Source of the DNA: Saccharospirillum sp039982735
GTDB taxonomy: Bacteria; Pseudomonadota; Gammaproteobacteria; Pseudomonadales; Natronospirillaceae
Length of the DNA: 64,000 nucleotides
NCBI RefSeq assembly: GCF_039982735.1
Contig: NZ_JBDWXV010000022.1
Coordinates: forward strand, 35,679 to 99,678
Direction: 5' to 3'
Shown here: positions 52,158-60,054 of the stretch, piece by piece
How positions within the stretch are numbered: the stretch's first letter is position 1
Layout of the letters: each line of letters starts with the position of its first letter
The notes under the pieces: generated by a model
The model's database searches: none
What the model was told of the DNA's origin: nothing
Seen by the model: only the letters and a program-made list of their open reading frames with translations
Position numbers and translations under genes: made by a program

Positions 52158-52247
52158 GGAGAGATGGCCGAGTGGCTGAAGGCGCACCCCTGCTAAGGGT
52201 GTATAGGAGAAATCCTATCGAGGGTTCGAATCCCTCTCTCTCCGCCA
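52158..52247 (+). tRNA. tRNA-Ser(GCU)
   Basis: Acceptor GGAGAGA pairs with TCTCTCC before G-CCA; long variable arm (TATAGGAGAAATCCTAT), GTTCGAATC T-loop and anticodon GCT in the loop TGCTAAG. CCA is encoded. Confidence 0.97.
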
Positions 52248-52334
52248 TTGTTTTCCGTGAAGGCTGAAGGCGTTAAAGCCACAGGCCACAGACTGGAAGG
52301 CAAGGCGAAAACGGAGACGGTTTCGCCAATCTAC

Positions 52335-52411
52335 GCGCCCGTAGCTCAGCTGGATAGAGTACCTGGCTACGAACCAGGCGGTCGCACGTTCGAATCGTGC
52401 CGGGCGCGCCA
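52335..52411 (+). tRNA. tRNA-Arg(ACG), copy 1
   Basis: 77 nt: acceptor GCGCCCG / CGGGCGC, anticodon stem CCTGG-CTACGAA-CCAGG giving anticodon ACG (wobble A normally becomes inosine), T-loop GTTCGAATC, encoded CCA. Confidence 0.97.
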
Positions 52412-52556
52412 TTACTACCGGTATCACCAACCTTGTGGTTGCTGATGCAGGCAGGGTGGAATGAGAAAGCAACAGAGTAAACGGCAAGGGCTACGCGCCA
52501 GCGTAACTTGCTTATAAGACCTCTCACACCGGTGAGGTAAAACTTCGGTGTTGTAC

Positions 52557-52633
52557 GCGCCCGTAGCTCAGCTGGATAGAGTACCTGGCTACGAACCAGG
52601 CGGTCGCACGTTCGAATCGTGCCGGGCGCGCCA
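52557..52633 (+). tRNA. tRNA-Arg(ACG), copy 2
   Basis: Identical over all 77 nt to the copy at 52335-52411, including the encoded CCA and a few flanking bases; tandem duplicate with a 145-bp spacer that is not repeated. Confidence 0.97.
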
Positions 52634-52748
52634 TTTCTGCTTTCCTCTTGTCGTCAAGTCGTCTGTTTTCAAGTCAGTTGCAGCGCTTCACCCCTGTTTG
52701 TTCATTGCCCCTATGCTGCTGTTGCCAACGCGACAGGCCGTCAATCAA

Positions 52749-53711
52749 TCAGTCTTCTGCCATGCCCTCAGGGTCTGCTTCCAAGGCTCGAATCAGGGTG
52801 TCCAGCGCTGGTAGGGAGCGTTCGGCGCGGACTTTGTGCCACAGACGTTCGGCATCCGGATGCACTGCCCTGAGATGATTAAGCCACTGCTTGAGGCGCC
52901 CGGCGCAGTATTTTTCTGGCATATCCCGCCGCACTTCACGCCAGAACTGACCAATCAACCCGGTTAAACGCGCCCACGCCATTGGCGTCTCGTCATTGTG
53001 GCGAATGCGCTGGGCCAGGTCAGGGTGCCGGATGGCGCCGCGGCCCAGCATGATGTCAGGGGTTCCTGCAATTTGACGACATGCGCGGTAGTCGGCCGGT
53101 GTCCAGACATCTCCGTTGGCGATCAGTGGTATGGTTATCGCGGCCCGTATGCGGGCGAGTTCGTGCCAATGAGCCGGGGGCGCATAGCCCTGGGCCCGGG
53201 TTCGTGCATGAACGGTCAGTTCAGTCGCGCCAGCGTCGGCAATGGCCCTGGCGTTGTCGAGCATCAGTTCAGTGTCGTCGTAGCCCAGGCGCATTTTAGC
53301 TGAAACAACAAGGTGTGCCGGCAGTGCTTCGCGCACAGCTTTGACCACCTGGTACAGGGTGTCTGGCTCGCGCAGCAGCACTGCGCCTCCCTGGCTGCGG
53401 TTTACCGTTTTGCTGGGGCAGCCGAAATTCAGATCAACCCCATCCGAGCCCAGCGCTATGGCGCGTTGGGCATTGGCTGCCAGGGCATCCAGGTGGTTGC
53501 CAAGAAGCTGAACCCGCACCGGGGTGCCACTGTCTGTCCGTCCGCCTTGCAAAAGCTCCGGACAAACGTTGTAAAAAACACTTTCCGGAAGCAATTGGTC
53601 TACAACGCGAACGAATTCGGAGACAACGCGATCGAAGCCGCCCTGAGCGGTTATCAGTCGACGCAGATAAACATCGGCAAGCCCTTCCATCGGGGCTAGA
53701 ATCAGGCGCAT
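52749..53711 (-). CDS. dusC: tRNA-dihydrouridine synthase DusC
   Basis: FMN enzyme that reduces a uridine in the tRNA D-loop (U16 in E. coli for DusC). The 320-residue product starts MRLILAPMEGLADVYLRRL, has VDLNFGCPSKTVNRSQGGAVLL with the catalytic cysteine, KMRLGYDD and the ELTVHARTRAQGYAPPAHW segment, and matches DusC more than DusA or DusB in length and N-terminus. The frame is open 71 codons upstream, but residues there show no similarity. It is convergent with the tRNA genes next to it. Confidence 0.93.
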   Translation of the reverse strand: MRLILAPMEGLADVYLRRLITAQGGFDRVVSEFVRVVDQLLPESVFYNVCPELLQGGRTDSGTPVRVQLLGNHLDALAANAQRAIALGSDGVDLNFGCPSKTVNRSQGGAVLLREPDTLYQVVKAVREALPAHLVVSAKMRLGYDDTELMLDNARAIADAGATELTVHARTRAQGYAPPAHWHELARIRAAITIPLIANGDVWTPADYRACRQIAGTPDIMLGRGAIRHPDLAQRIRHNDETPMAWARLTGLIGQFWREVRRDMPEKYCAGRLKQWLNHLRAVHPDAERLWHKVRAERSLPALDTLIRALEADPEGMAED

Positions 53712-54045
53712 CTCAGACTCGTAAACACGGTGTGGTACTCTCAAGTTGGTTGAAAAACAGCCGCGGAGTCTACCTGAGACCAAGGTCGAATCAAGGCTGA
53801 AAATCCCTGTCAATTCAGTATATTGCAACAGTTTGTTGCGAAAGTTGCTGAACTGGCTTCTGTTGCGCCAATTCTCGCATATGGGGTACCCTACCGTCGC
53901 TCGGCGCTTTGCCGCTACCGGCAAAATCAGCCACCATCAACCATTCAGAGACAGAACTCAGACCGGCGGTCAGGGTGCTGAACGCACCGTTTCAGCAGTG
54001 GTTTGAAGGGCAACGCTACGGCCCGCCAACAATAAGGATCTCCTG
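53712..54045. other. dusC/oadG divergent intergenic region
   Basis: This 334-bp region contains no gene that I can support. It should hold promoters for both directions: a candidate oad promoter at 53797-53824 (plus) and, on the minus strand, a TTGACA at 53816-53811 with no good -10. Confidence 0.5.
53797..53824 (+). promoter_or_regulatory. Possible oadGAB promoter
   Basis: CTGAAA (53797-53802), 16-nt spacer, TATATT (53819-53824), about 220 nt upstream of oadG. Confidence 0.4.
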
Positions 54046-54276
54046 ATGTCCGAATTGCTAACAGAAGGGTTTTCGCTCCTGATCATGGGAATGGGTACCG
54101 TCTTCGTATTCTTAACCGTTCTGGTGATTGGTACCACCCTGATGTCCAGGATCATAAACCGGTTTTTTGGTCAGCCTGAACCGGAACCCAAAGGCAAGCG
54201 GCGGACCTCCACCGCAGAGGACTTGTCTGAACTGGCGGCGGTTGCCGCTGCTGTGAAGGCCGTGCACGGCCACTGA
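54046..54276 (+). CDS. oadG: Oxaloacetate decarboxylase gamma subunit
   Basis: Small membrane subunit of 76 residues that assembles the Na+-pumping decarboxylase. It has one N-terminal membrane helix (LLIMGMGTVFVFLTVLVIG, about 12-30) and a short polar tail. The GMGTVFVFL motif is the OadG family hallmark. The C-terminus ends in VHGH; in known OadG the terminal histidines bind zinc needed for decarboxylation. Followed 41 bp later by oadA. Confidence 0.93.
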   Translation: MSELLTEGFSLLIMGMGTVFVFLTVLVIGTTLMSRIINRFFGQPEPEPKGKRRTSTAEDLSELAAVAAAVKAVHGH

Positions 54277-54317
54277 CCATTGCCAACCCATTTCACTGAA
54301 CGCTAAGGGCGATTGCC

Positions 54318-56117
54318 ATGAGTGCTAACAAGAATCCAATCAAGCTGACCGATGTCGTACTGCGCGATGCTCACCAGTCGCTGTTCGCAACGCGGCTGCG
54401 CATCGATGACATGCTGCCCATTTGTGAAAAGCTCGACAACATAGGCTACTGGTCTGTTGAATCCTGGGGCGGGGCGACCTTTGATGCCTGCATCCGTTAC
54501 CTGGGTGAAGACCCCTGGGACCGCATCCGCGAACTGAAAAAGGCAATGCCCAATACCCGTCAGCAAATGCTGTTGCGGGGTCAGAATCTGCTCGGTTACC
54601 GTCATTATGCCGACGACGTTGTGGACCGCTTTGTCGAACGTGCTGTGACCAACGGTGTTGATGTGTTCCGGGTGTTCGATGCGATGAACGACCCGCGTAA
54701 TCTCCAGCGCGCCATGGCCGCTGTGAAAGCCAATGGCGCTCATGCCCAGGGTACCATCTCGTACACCACCAGCCCGGTTCACAATACCGAGAACTGGGTT
54801 CAACTGGCCCGCGAAATCGAAGACATGGGCGCCGATTCACTGGCAATTAAAGACATGTCCGGCATTCTCACGCCTTACGATGCCTTTGAGCTGGTCACCA
54901 AGCTCAAAGCGGCGCTGGATATCCCGATCAGCCTGCATTGCCATGCAACCGCTGGTCTGTCATCGATGACGCTGCTGAAGGCCATAGAAGCCGGTATTGA
55001 TCATGTCGATACCGCTATTTCTTCCATGTCGATGACCTACGGCCATTCGCCGACAGAGTCGATTGTGTCTGCCTTGCAAGGCACCGACCGCGACCCGGGG
55101 TTCGATCTGCTCAAACTGGAAGAAATTGCCGCTTATTTCCGCACCGTTCGCAAGAAATACGCCGCCTTCGAAGGTCAGTTGCGCGGTGTTGATTCGCGTA
55201 TTCTGGTGGCTCAGGTGCCGGGGGGCATGCTGACCAATATGGAAAGTCAGCTGAAAGAGCAGGGCGCCGGCGACAAATTCGACGCCGTTCTCGATGAAAT
55301 CCCAAAAGTGCGCAAAGACCTGGGGTACATCCCGCTGGTGACACCAACGTCCCAAATCGTGGGCACTCAGGCCGTGCTGAACGTCTTGACCGGTGAGCGT
55401 TACAAGTCCATCTCCAAGGAAACCCAAGCCATTCTCAAAGGCGAATACGGTTCTGCGCCGGCCCCCTTCGACAGCGACTTGCAGGCCAAAGTGCTTAATG
55501 GTGGCGAGGCCATTACCTGCCGTCCGGCCGACATGATTGATGACGAAATGGACAAGCTGACGGCCGAGTTGGAAGGCATCGCCAAAGAAAAAGATATTAA
55601 GCTCGCTGAGGCCGTAGTTGACGATGTACTGACTTACGCGCTGTTCCCGCAAATAGGACTGAAGTTCCTGCAGAATCGTGGCAATGCCGAAGCCTTTGAA
55701 CCGGTGCCCACCGCTGCGGCGGCCAGCCCGGCAAAAGCAGGCAAGGCTGAGGCAGCAACCTATACCGTCGCAATCAATGGTAAGTCCTACGTTGCCCAGG
55801 TTGATGCGACCGGTGGCGTCAGTGTGTCGATCAACGGCAAAACCTATAAGACGGACATCAGTGAGGGCGGGGAAGTTTCCTCGGCGCCCGCTGCGCCCGC
55901 CGAAAGTGGAACCGAAGTGCCCGCCCCGCTGGCCGGCAATATTTTCAAGATTCTGGTTCAGCCAGGCGACACCGTTGAAGAAGGCCAGGTGGTGATGATT
56001 CTGGAAGCCATGAAAATGGAAACCGAAGTCAGCGCTCCCCAGGCCGGTACCGTTGGGACTATCCAGGTCAAAGAAGGCGACTCGGTGTCCGTTGGCGATA
56101 CCCTGCTGACGTTGTGA
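54318..56117 (+). CDS. oadA: Oxaloacetate decarboxylase alpha subunit (biotin carboxyltransferase)
   Basis: Transfers the carboxyl of oxaloacetate to biotin, giving pyruvate. The 599-residue product has the carboxyltransferase TIM barrel (LRDAHQSLFATRLR; LCH-type metal site in ISLHCHATAGLS; FDAMNDPRNL), the PYC_OADA helical region (about 280-460), a Pro/Ala-rich linker and a C-terminal biotinyl domain with ILEAMKMETEV (biotinylated K566). The carboxyl group is passed to OadB, which couples its release to Na+ export. Confidence 0.97.
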   Translation: MSANKNPIKLTDVVLRDAHQSLFATRLRIDDMLPICEKLDNIGYWSVESWGGATFDACIRYLGEDPWDRIRELKKAMPNTRQQMLLRGQNLLGYRHYADDVVDRFVERAVTNGVDVFRVFDAMNDPRNLQRAMAAVKANGAHAQGTISYTTSPVHNTENWVQLAREIEDMGADSLAIKDMSGILTPYDAFELVTKLKAALDIPISLHCHATAGLSSMTLLKAIEAGIDHVDTAISSMSMTYGHSPTESIVSALQGTDRDPGFDLLKLEEIAAYFRTVRKKYAAFEGQLRGVDSRILVAQVPGGMLTNMESQLKEQGAGDKFDAVLDEIPKVRKDLGYIPLVTPTSQIVGTQAVLNVLTGERYKSISKETQAILKGEYGSAPAPFDSDLQAKVLNGGEAITCRPADMIDDEMDKLTAELEGIAKEKDIKLAEAVVDDVLTYALFPQIGLKFLQNRGNAEAFEPVPTAAAASPAKAGKAEAATYTVAINGKSYVAQVDATGGVSVSINGKTYKTDISEGGEVSSAPAAPAESGTEVPAPLAGNIFKILVQPGDTVEEGQVVMILEAMKMETEVSAPQAGTVGTIQVKEGDSVSVGDTLLTL

Positions 56118-56128
56118 GGGAATAGAGA

Positions 56129-57295
56129 ATGGATAAGCTCACCGTATTATTGGGGCAGTCAGGGCTCGCCAACCTTGGCATCGGTCAGTTGACGATGATC
56201 ATCATCGGGCTGGTGCTGTTGTACCTGGCGATCAACAAACGTTTTGAACCCTTGCTGCTGTTGCCGATTGGTTTTGGTGCCATTCTGGTCAACATCCCCG
56301 GGGCGGGCATGTATGCCGAACCCATCTACGCAGCCGATGGCCATCTGGAAGCGGCGGGTGGTCTGCTGTACTACGTTTACAGCATAGGTATTGAAAGCGG
56401 CGTCTTTCCGCTGCTTATCTTTATGGGCGTCGGTGCGATGACCGATTTTGGCCCCATGCTGGCCAATCCGAAGACGCTGTTTCTTGGCGCGGCGGCTCAA
56501 TTTGGCATTTTCGGTACCATCATCGGCGCGGTCTGGATGTCATCGATGGGCTGGATGGACTTCTCGCTGGCTGATGCAGCCGCCATTGGGATCATCGGCG
56601 GGGCCGATGGGCCGACCTCAATCTTCGTCGCCAGTCAGCTGGCACCAGACCTACTGGGCGCGATTGCAGTTGCGGCATACAGCTACATGGCACTGGTCCC
56701 TCTGATCCAGCCACCCATTATGCGGGCGCTGACCACCAAGGCCGAACGCAAAATCACCATGACGCAACTGCGGGTGGTGAGCAAACGCGAGAAGATCGTT
56801 TTCCCGCTGATGGTACTAGTGCTGGTGGCCATGTTCCTGCCATCTGCGGCGCCACTGCTGGGCATGTTCTGTTTCGGCAACCTGATGAAGGAAAGTGGTG
56901 TCGTCGAGCGGCTGAGCGATACCGCCCAGAATGCGCTGATGAACATTGTCACCATCTTTCTGGGGCTGGCGGTTGGCTCGAAACTCAGTGCGGATGCGTT
57001 CCTGAACGTCGAGACACTGGGCATTCTGGTGTTGGGTCTGACAGCTTTCTGTGTCGGTACGGCTACTGGTGTGCTGATGGCCAAGCTGATGAACCTGATG
57101 AGCAAGACACCGATTAACCCTCTGATTGGCTCGGCCGGGGTATCAGCGGTGCCAATGGCTGCTCGGGTGTCTAACAAGGTAGGCCTGGAAAACAACAACC
57201 AGAACTTCCTGCTAATGCACGCCATGGGGCCCAATGTGGCCGGTGTTATTGGGTCTGCAGTAGCAGCCGGGGTGTTGCTCAGTTATCTTGGCTAA
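56129..57295 (+). CDS. oadB: Oxaloacetate decarboxylase beta subunit (Na+ pump)
   Basis: Polytopic inner-membrane subunit that decarboxylates carboxybiotin and pumps Na+ out. The 388-residue protein has about ten hydrophobic segments and the OadB-conserved DAAAIGIIGGADGPTSIF, with the sodium-site aspartate, and FGNLMKESGVVERL; the C-terminal AMGPNVAGVIGSAVAAGVLL is typical. It is 11 bp after oadA and followed by a strong terminator, closing the operon. Confidence 0.96.
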   Translation: MDKLTVLLGQSGLANLGIGQLTMIIIGLVLLYLAINKRFEPLLLLPIGFGAILVNIPGAGMYAEPIYAADGHLEAAGGLLYYVYSIGIESGVFPLLIFMGVGAMTDFGPMLANPKTLFLGAAAQFGIFGTIIGAVWMSSMGWMDFSLADAAAIGIIGGADGPTSIFVASQLAPDLLGAIAVAAYSYMALVPLIQPPIMRALTTKAERKITMTQLRVVSKREKIVFPLMVLVLVAMFLPSAAPLLGMFCFGNLMKESGVVERLSDTAQNALMNIVTIFLGLAVGSKLSADAFLNVETLGILVLGLTAFCVGTATGVLMAKLMNLMSKTPINPLIGSAGVSAVPMAARVSNKVGLENNNQNFLLMHAMGPNVAGVIGSAVAAGVLLSYLG

Positions 57296-57310
57296 CCCTG
57301 GAAAGCACTG

Positions 57311-57339
57311 AAAAGGCGGCCACGGGCCGCCTTTTTTTA
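57311..57339 (+). terminator. oadGAB terminator
   Basis: AAAAGGCGGCC / GGCCGCCTTTT stem with ACG loop and a T-run; it isolates the oad operon from the ZorAB-like operon. Confidence 0.93.
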
Positions 57340-57379
57340 TTTGGGAAGGCCGTCGTGACGCCAGGTGGGCATTCAGCCT

Positions 57380-57408
57380 TTGAGGCAAGGGGCTGCCAGT
57401 GGCATACT
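57380..57408 (+). promoter_or_regulatory. Probable promoter of the ZorAB-like operon
   Basis: TTGAGG (57380-57385), a 17-nt spacer and CATACT (57403-57408), 30 nt before the first start codon and after the oad terminator, so the operon appears independently transcribed. Confidence 0.5.
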
Positions 57409-57438
57409 GCCCATCGCTGTCTTTGGAATAGGTGTGGC

Positions 57439-58683
57439 ATGGAGATAATCGCGTCATTTTCGACCCTGACCTGGGTGTTCATTGGTGTTATTAGCGTATT
57501 GCTGCTGTATTTTCATGGCCCGGTCTATTCCGCTCATACCGCCAACTACACACCCAGCATTCTCACCAGCATTGGCATCTTTGGCACCTTTCTGGGCGTC
57601 GCCCTCGGTCTGGCCGAGTTTGATACCGGGTCGATCCAGTCCAGCGTACCGGCGCTGCTGGAAGGGCTAAAAACCGCCTTCTGGACGTCTATCGCCGGGT
57701 TGCTCGGCGCGTTGACCATCAAGTTCCGCTATGCCGTGGCCAGTATGCGTGTGCGTGCCCATCGTGAGGCCAAACAAACCGCGACCATGGACGACCTGGC
57801 CTGGCATCTCGAGCGCATTTCCAATCATCTGGCCACAGAAGAAGCAGAGCCGGTCAGTTCTCTGCTCAAGCAACAGCACGATGCCCAGATGGCTCAGCAG
57901 AAACAGCTGGAAAACACCATTCGCAACTACCAGGCAGATATGACCGAAGCCAACCAGCAAGCCTTGCAGCAAGCGATTGGCCATGTGATGCGTGAGTTTA
58001 ATACCCGAATTGAAGAGCAGTATGGCGAGAATTTCAGGCAATTGAATCAGGCTGTCGGGCAAATGGTTGCCTGGCAGAAAGAGCACCGGGAGTCCATAGA
58101 GGCGCTGGTAGAGAGTAATCGACAGAGTGCTGAAAGTGCCAAACTCGGTGCGGAGTCCTTCGAACGGCTGATTCAACAAACCCGATCCTTCACCAGTGTC
58201 GCCGAAGACATGGAGGCGTTGCTTTCGACGTTGCAAACGCAGAGCGAAAACCTGCGCGAGTATCTCTCGACTTTCTCCAATCTCGTGGTTGATGCCCAGC
58301 AGGGGTTGCCGCAGTTGGAAACCCGTATTCTGCAGCTCACCGAAGGTATGCAGCAACTGGTGGAAACCCAGGGAAAGCAGATGCGAACCCTGCTGGAAGG
58401 CTCGGCCACCGATATTCGCGATACCGTAAAAAACGTCAGTGATGTGCTGCTGGAAGGTACCGAGCGGGCCCAGCAGAACATGGGAGCACAGCTGACGCAG
58501 TTGCTGGAACGCAACGACAAGCAGATGCAACAGATGGATCAGGCGCTGGAGGCGGAACTGAACCGGGCCATGAAGTCCTTTGGTTACCAGCTGACTGCCT
58601 TGTCTGAGAAATTCGTCAACGACTACACCCCGTTGACCGACAAGTTACATGATCTGGTCAGGCTGGCCGAGCAATCGAAATGA
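57439..58683 (+). CDS. MotA/TolQ/ExbB-type channel protein with long tail, ZorA-like
   Basis: The 414-residue product has membrane segments at about 10-25, 41-60 and 72-96; GIFGTFLGVALGLAEF and LLEGLKTAFWTSIAGLLGAL are the MotA/ExbB core helices as found in ZorA of Zorya systems. Residues 110-414 form a long, Gln/Glu/Leu-rich cytoplasmic coiled-coil tail, unlike MotA, TolQ or ExbB, which are short, but like ZorA. ZorA forms a pentameric ring around ZorB and uses an ion gradient to rotate. Start ATG 57439 has AGGTG upstream. It overlaps the OmpA-domain gene by 4 bp (ATGA). Assignment to Zorya proper is an inference; a related housekeeping motor is possible. Confidence 0.8.
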   Translation: MEIIASFSTLTWVFIGVISVLLLYFHGPVYSAHTANYTPSILTSIGIFGTFLGVALGLAEFDTGSIQSSVPALLEGLKTAFWTSIAGLLGALTIKFRYAVASMRVRAHREAKQTATMDDLAWHLERISNHLATEEAEPVSSLLKQQHDAQMAQQKQLENTIRNYQADMTEANQQALQQAIGHVMREFNTRIEEQYGENFRQLNQAVGQMVAWQKEHRESIEALVESNRQSAESAKLGAESFERLIQQTRSFTSVAEDMEALLSTLQTQSENLREYLSTFSNLVVDAQQGLPQLETRILQLTEGMQQLVETQGKQMRTLLEGSATDIRDTVKNVSDVLLEGTERAQQNMGAQLTQLLERNDKQMQQMDQALEAELNRAMKSFGYQLTALSEKFVNDYTPLTDKLHDLVRLAEQSK

Positions 58684-59381
58684 GAGACGACGCCGAGCAC
58701 ATCGAACAGGAGGAGCACTGGGTCTCAGTCAGTGATCTGATGGCCGGCCTGATGATGGTGTTCTTGCTGGTGGCGATTGTCTTCATGGTCGATGCCGAAA
58801 TAGAACGTAACAAAGTCAGTGAAGTAGCTGTGCTCTATGACAGACTGCGAACCCAGTTGTACCAGGATTTACTGGAAGAGTTTGAACCGGACCTGGAGCG
58901 CTGGGGGGCCGAGGTCAACCCGGACCTGAGCATTCGATTCAACCGTGAGTCGCTGATTTTCGGGCGGGGGGAGAGTGAGCTTAGCCCGGCCTTTGAATCC
59001 ATTCTTGCCGAGTTTTTCCCGCGATACATGCGTATCATCACTGCGGACAGATACCGGGATGATATCGCCGAAGTAAGAATTGAAGGCCATACCTCCAGTG
59101 GCTGGCTGGGCCAAACTGAAGATGAAGCTTATATTCTGAACATGGGGCTCAGCCAGGAGCGAACGCGGTCAACGCTGGCTTATGTGCTCAACTTACCAGC
59201 GGTCAGCAATCAGCGCGACTGGTTAAAGGAGCACATGACGGCAAATGGATTGTCCTCATCCAAACCCATTACCGACAGTGCAGGCGACGAAGATGGTGAA
59301 CGTTCACGTCGCGTCGAATTCCGGCTCAGAACCGATGCTGAGAGCCGCATTGCCACCATGCTCGAAGAGCAGGATTTGTAG
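58680..59381 (+). CDS. OmpA/MotB-domain stator protein, ZorB-like
   Basis: The 233-residue product has a short acidic N-terminus, one membrane helix (SDLMAGLMMVFLLVAIVFMV, about 18-38) with an aspartate at its start (D19), the expected ion-carrying residue of MotB/ZorB stators, and a periplasmic OmpA-like peptidoglycan-binding domain (about 85-220) with IEGHTSS (134-140), MGLSQERTRSTLAYVL and RSRRVEFRLRT. The SVSDLMAGLMMVF stretch resembles ZorB. With the preceding gene it should form a cell-wall-anchored ion-driven complex. ATGA overlap with the upstream gene; the third gene starts 1 bp after its stop. Confidence 0.82.
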   Translation: MRDDAEHIEQEEHWVSVSDLMAGLMMVFLLVAIVFMVDAEIERNKVSEVAVLYDRLRTQLYQDLLEEFEPDLERWGAEVNPDLSIRFNRESLIFGRGESELSPAFESILAEFFPRYMRIITADRYRDDIAEVRIEGHTSSGWLGQTEDEAYILNMGLSQERTRSTLAYVLNLPAVSNQRDWLKEHMTANGLSSSKPITDSAGDEDGERSRRVEFRLRTDAESRIATMLEEQDL

Positions 59382-59382
59382 C

Positions 59383-59922
59383 GTGGAACTGATTGATTTC
59401 CTCGAATTTGAACCCTTCAATCAGATGCGCGAGCGGATGGGAACAGATCAGCTCGGGCAATTTGAACTGTTCGACCCGGACCGCCACCTGACCGGTGACG
59501 AGCGCTCGGTATTGGCCCGGCAGGGAATGGCATTGCCCCGGCCTGTGCTGGGGCGTTTGCTTGATCATTGCCTGTGCTATAAAAATTCCCGGGTGGCGAT
59601 CGCGGTAGACGACGTCCTGCATGTGGCACGTTGTGATCAATTCCCCGAGCGCGATCAGTACCGGGTGGGAACCAATGCGCGAGCCTTCGAAGGTCAGCCG
59701 CTGGTATGCCCGGCCTGCCTGCAGATTCTCAACTACAAGGGATATGACGAACACAAAGCCCGCAAGGAGCATTATAACCGTCAGGTCGTTGAGCGATTCA
59801 CGCTGGATTCATTCTGGTCCGGCTATGTGCTGTACCCGCTGAACCGGGATCGCGAAAAAGTGAAACTGCTCGACCGTTCAGACGATGTGGGCGAACCACA
59901 AGGCGTCGCGGACGCCGTATAG
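59383..59922 (+). CDS. Uncharacterised Cys/His-rich protein of the ZorAB-like operon
   Basis: I do not recognise this 179-residue protein. Start GTG 59383 has AGGA with 8-nt spacing and lies 1 bp after the ZorB-like stop, so it belongs to the same unit. No signal peptide or membrane helix is visible, so it is probably cytoplasmic. Potential metal ligands are H62-C63-x-C65 (DHCLCYKN), H80, C84 and C109-x-x-C112 (LVCPACLQILNYKG); N98 lies between. The order CxC, DDVLH, N, CPxC loosely recalls a zinc-stabilised HNH nuclease, but the second motif HH/EH is not convincing. The charged C-terminal region (about 120-165, EHKARKEHYNRQVVERF) could bind nucleic acid. Its slot corresponds to that of effector genes in Zorya operons. 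Function is unknown. Confidence 0.75.
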   Translation: MELIDFLEFEPFNQMRERMGTDQLGQFELFDPDRHLTGDERSVLARQGMALPRPVLGRLLDHCLCYKNSRVAIAVDDVLHVARCDQFPERDQYRVGTNARAFEGQPLVCPACLQILNYKGYDEHKARKEHYNRQVVERFTLDSFWSGYVLYPLNRDREKVKLLDRSDDVGEPQGVADAV

Positions 59923-59973
59923 AAACACACAACGGCAACAGAAATCTGTTACTACTGTAGCCGCTTTGCGGCG

Positions 59974-60016
59974 AACAGGTTGGTGCTCGGTTGCTGTAGC
60001 CGCCAACTTGTTTTTG
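59974..60016 (+). terminator. Possible terminator of the ZorAB-like operon
   Basis: AACAGGTTGG (59974-59983) pairs with CCAACTTGTT (60003-60012), with one G-T pair, and is followed by TTTTTG; the loop is long (19 nt). Confidence 0.5.
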
Positions 60017-60054
60017 TACAGCCGACTACAACCAATCTTTAGGGGAAAGTACCA

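Noticed and set aside
52248..52445. Short frames across the tRNA-Ser/tRNA-Arg genes
   Set aside because: They are read through by chance across tRNA sequence; the repeated peptide in two frames comes from the duplicated tRNA-Arg.
59383..59922. Calling the third ZorAB-operon gene an HNH nuclease (ZorE)
   Set aside because: The cysteine pairs and the N98 position are suggestive, but the required catalytic His-His/Glu-His motif is not visible, so I leave it uncharacterised.
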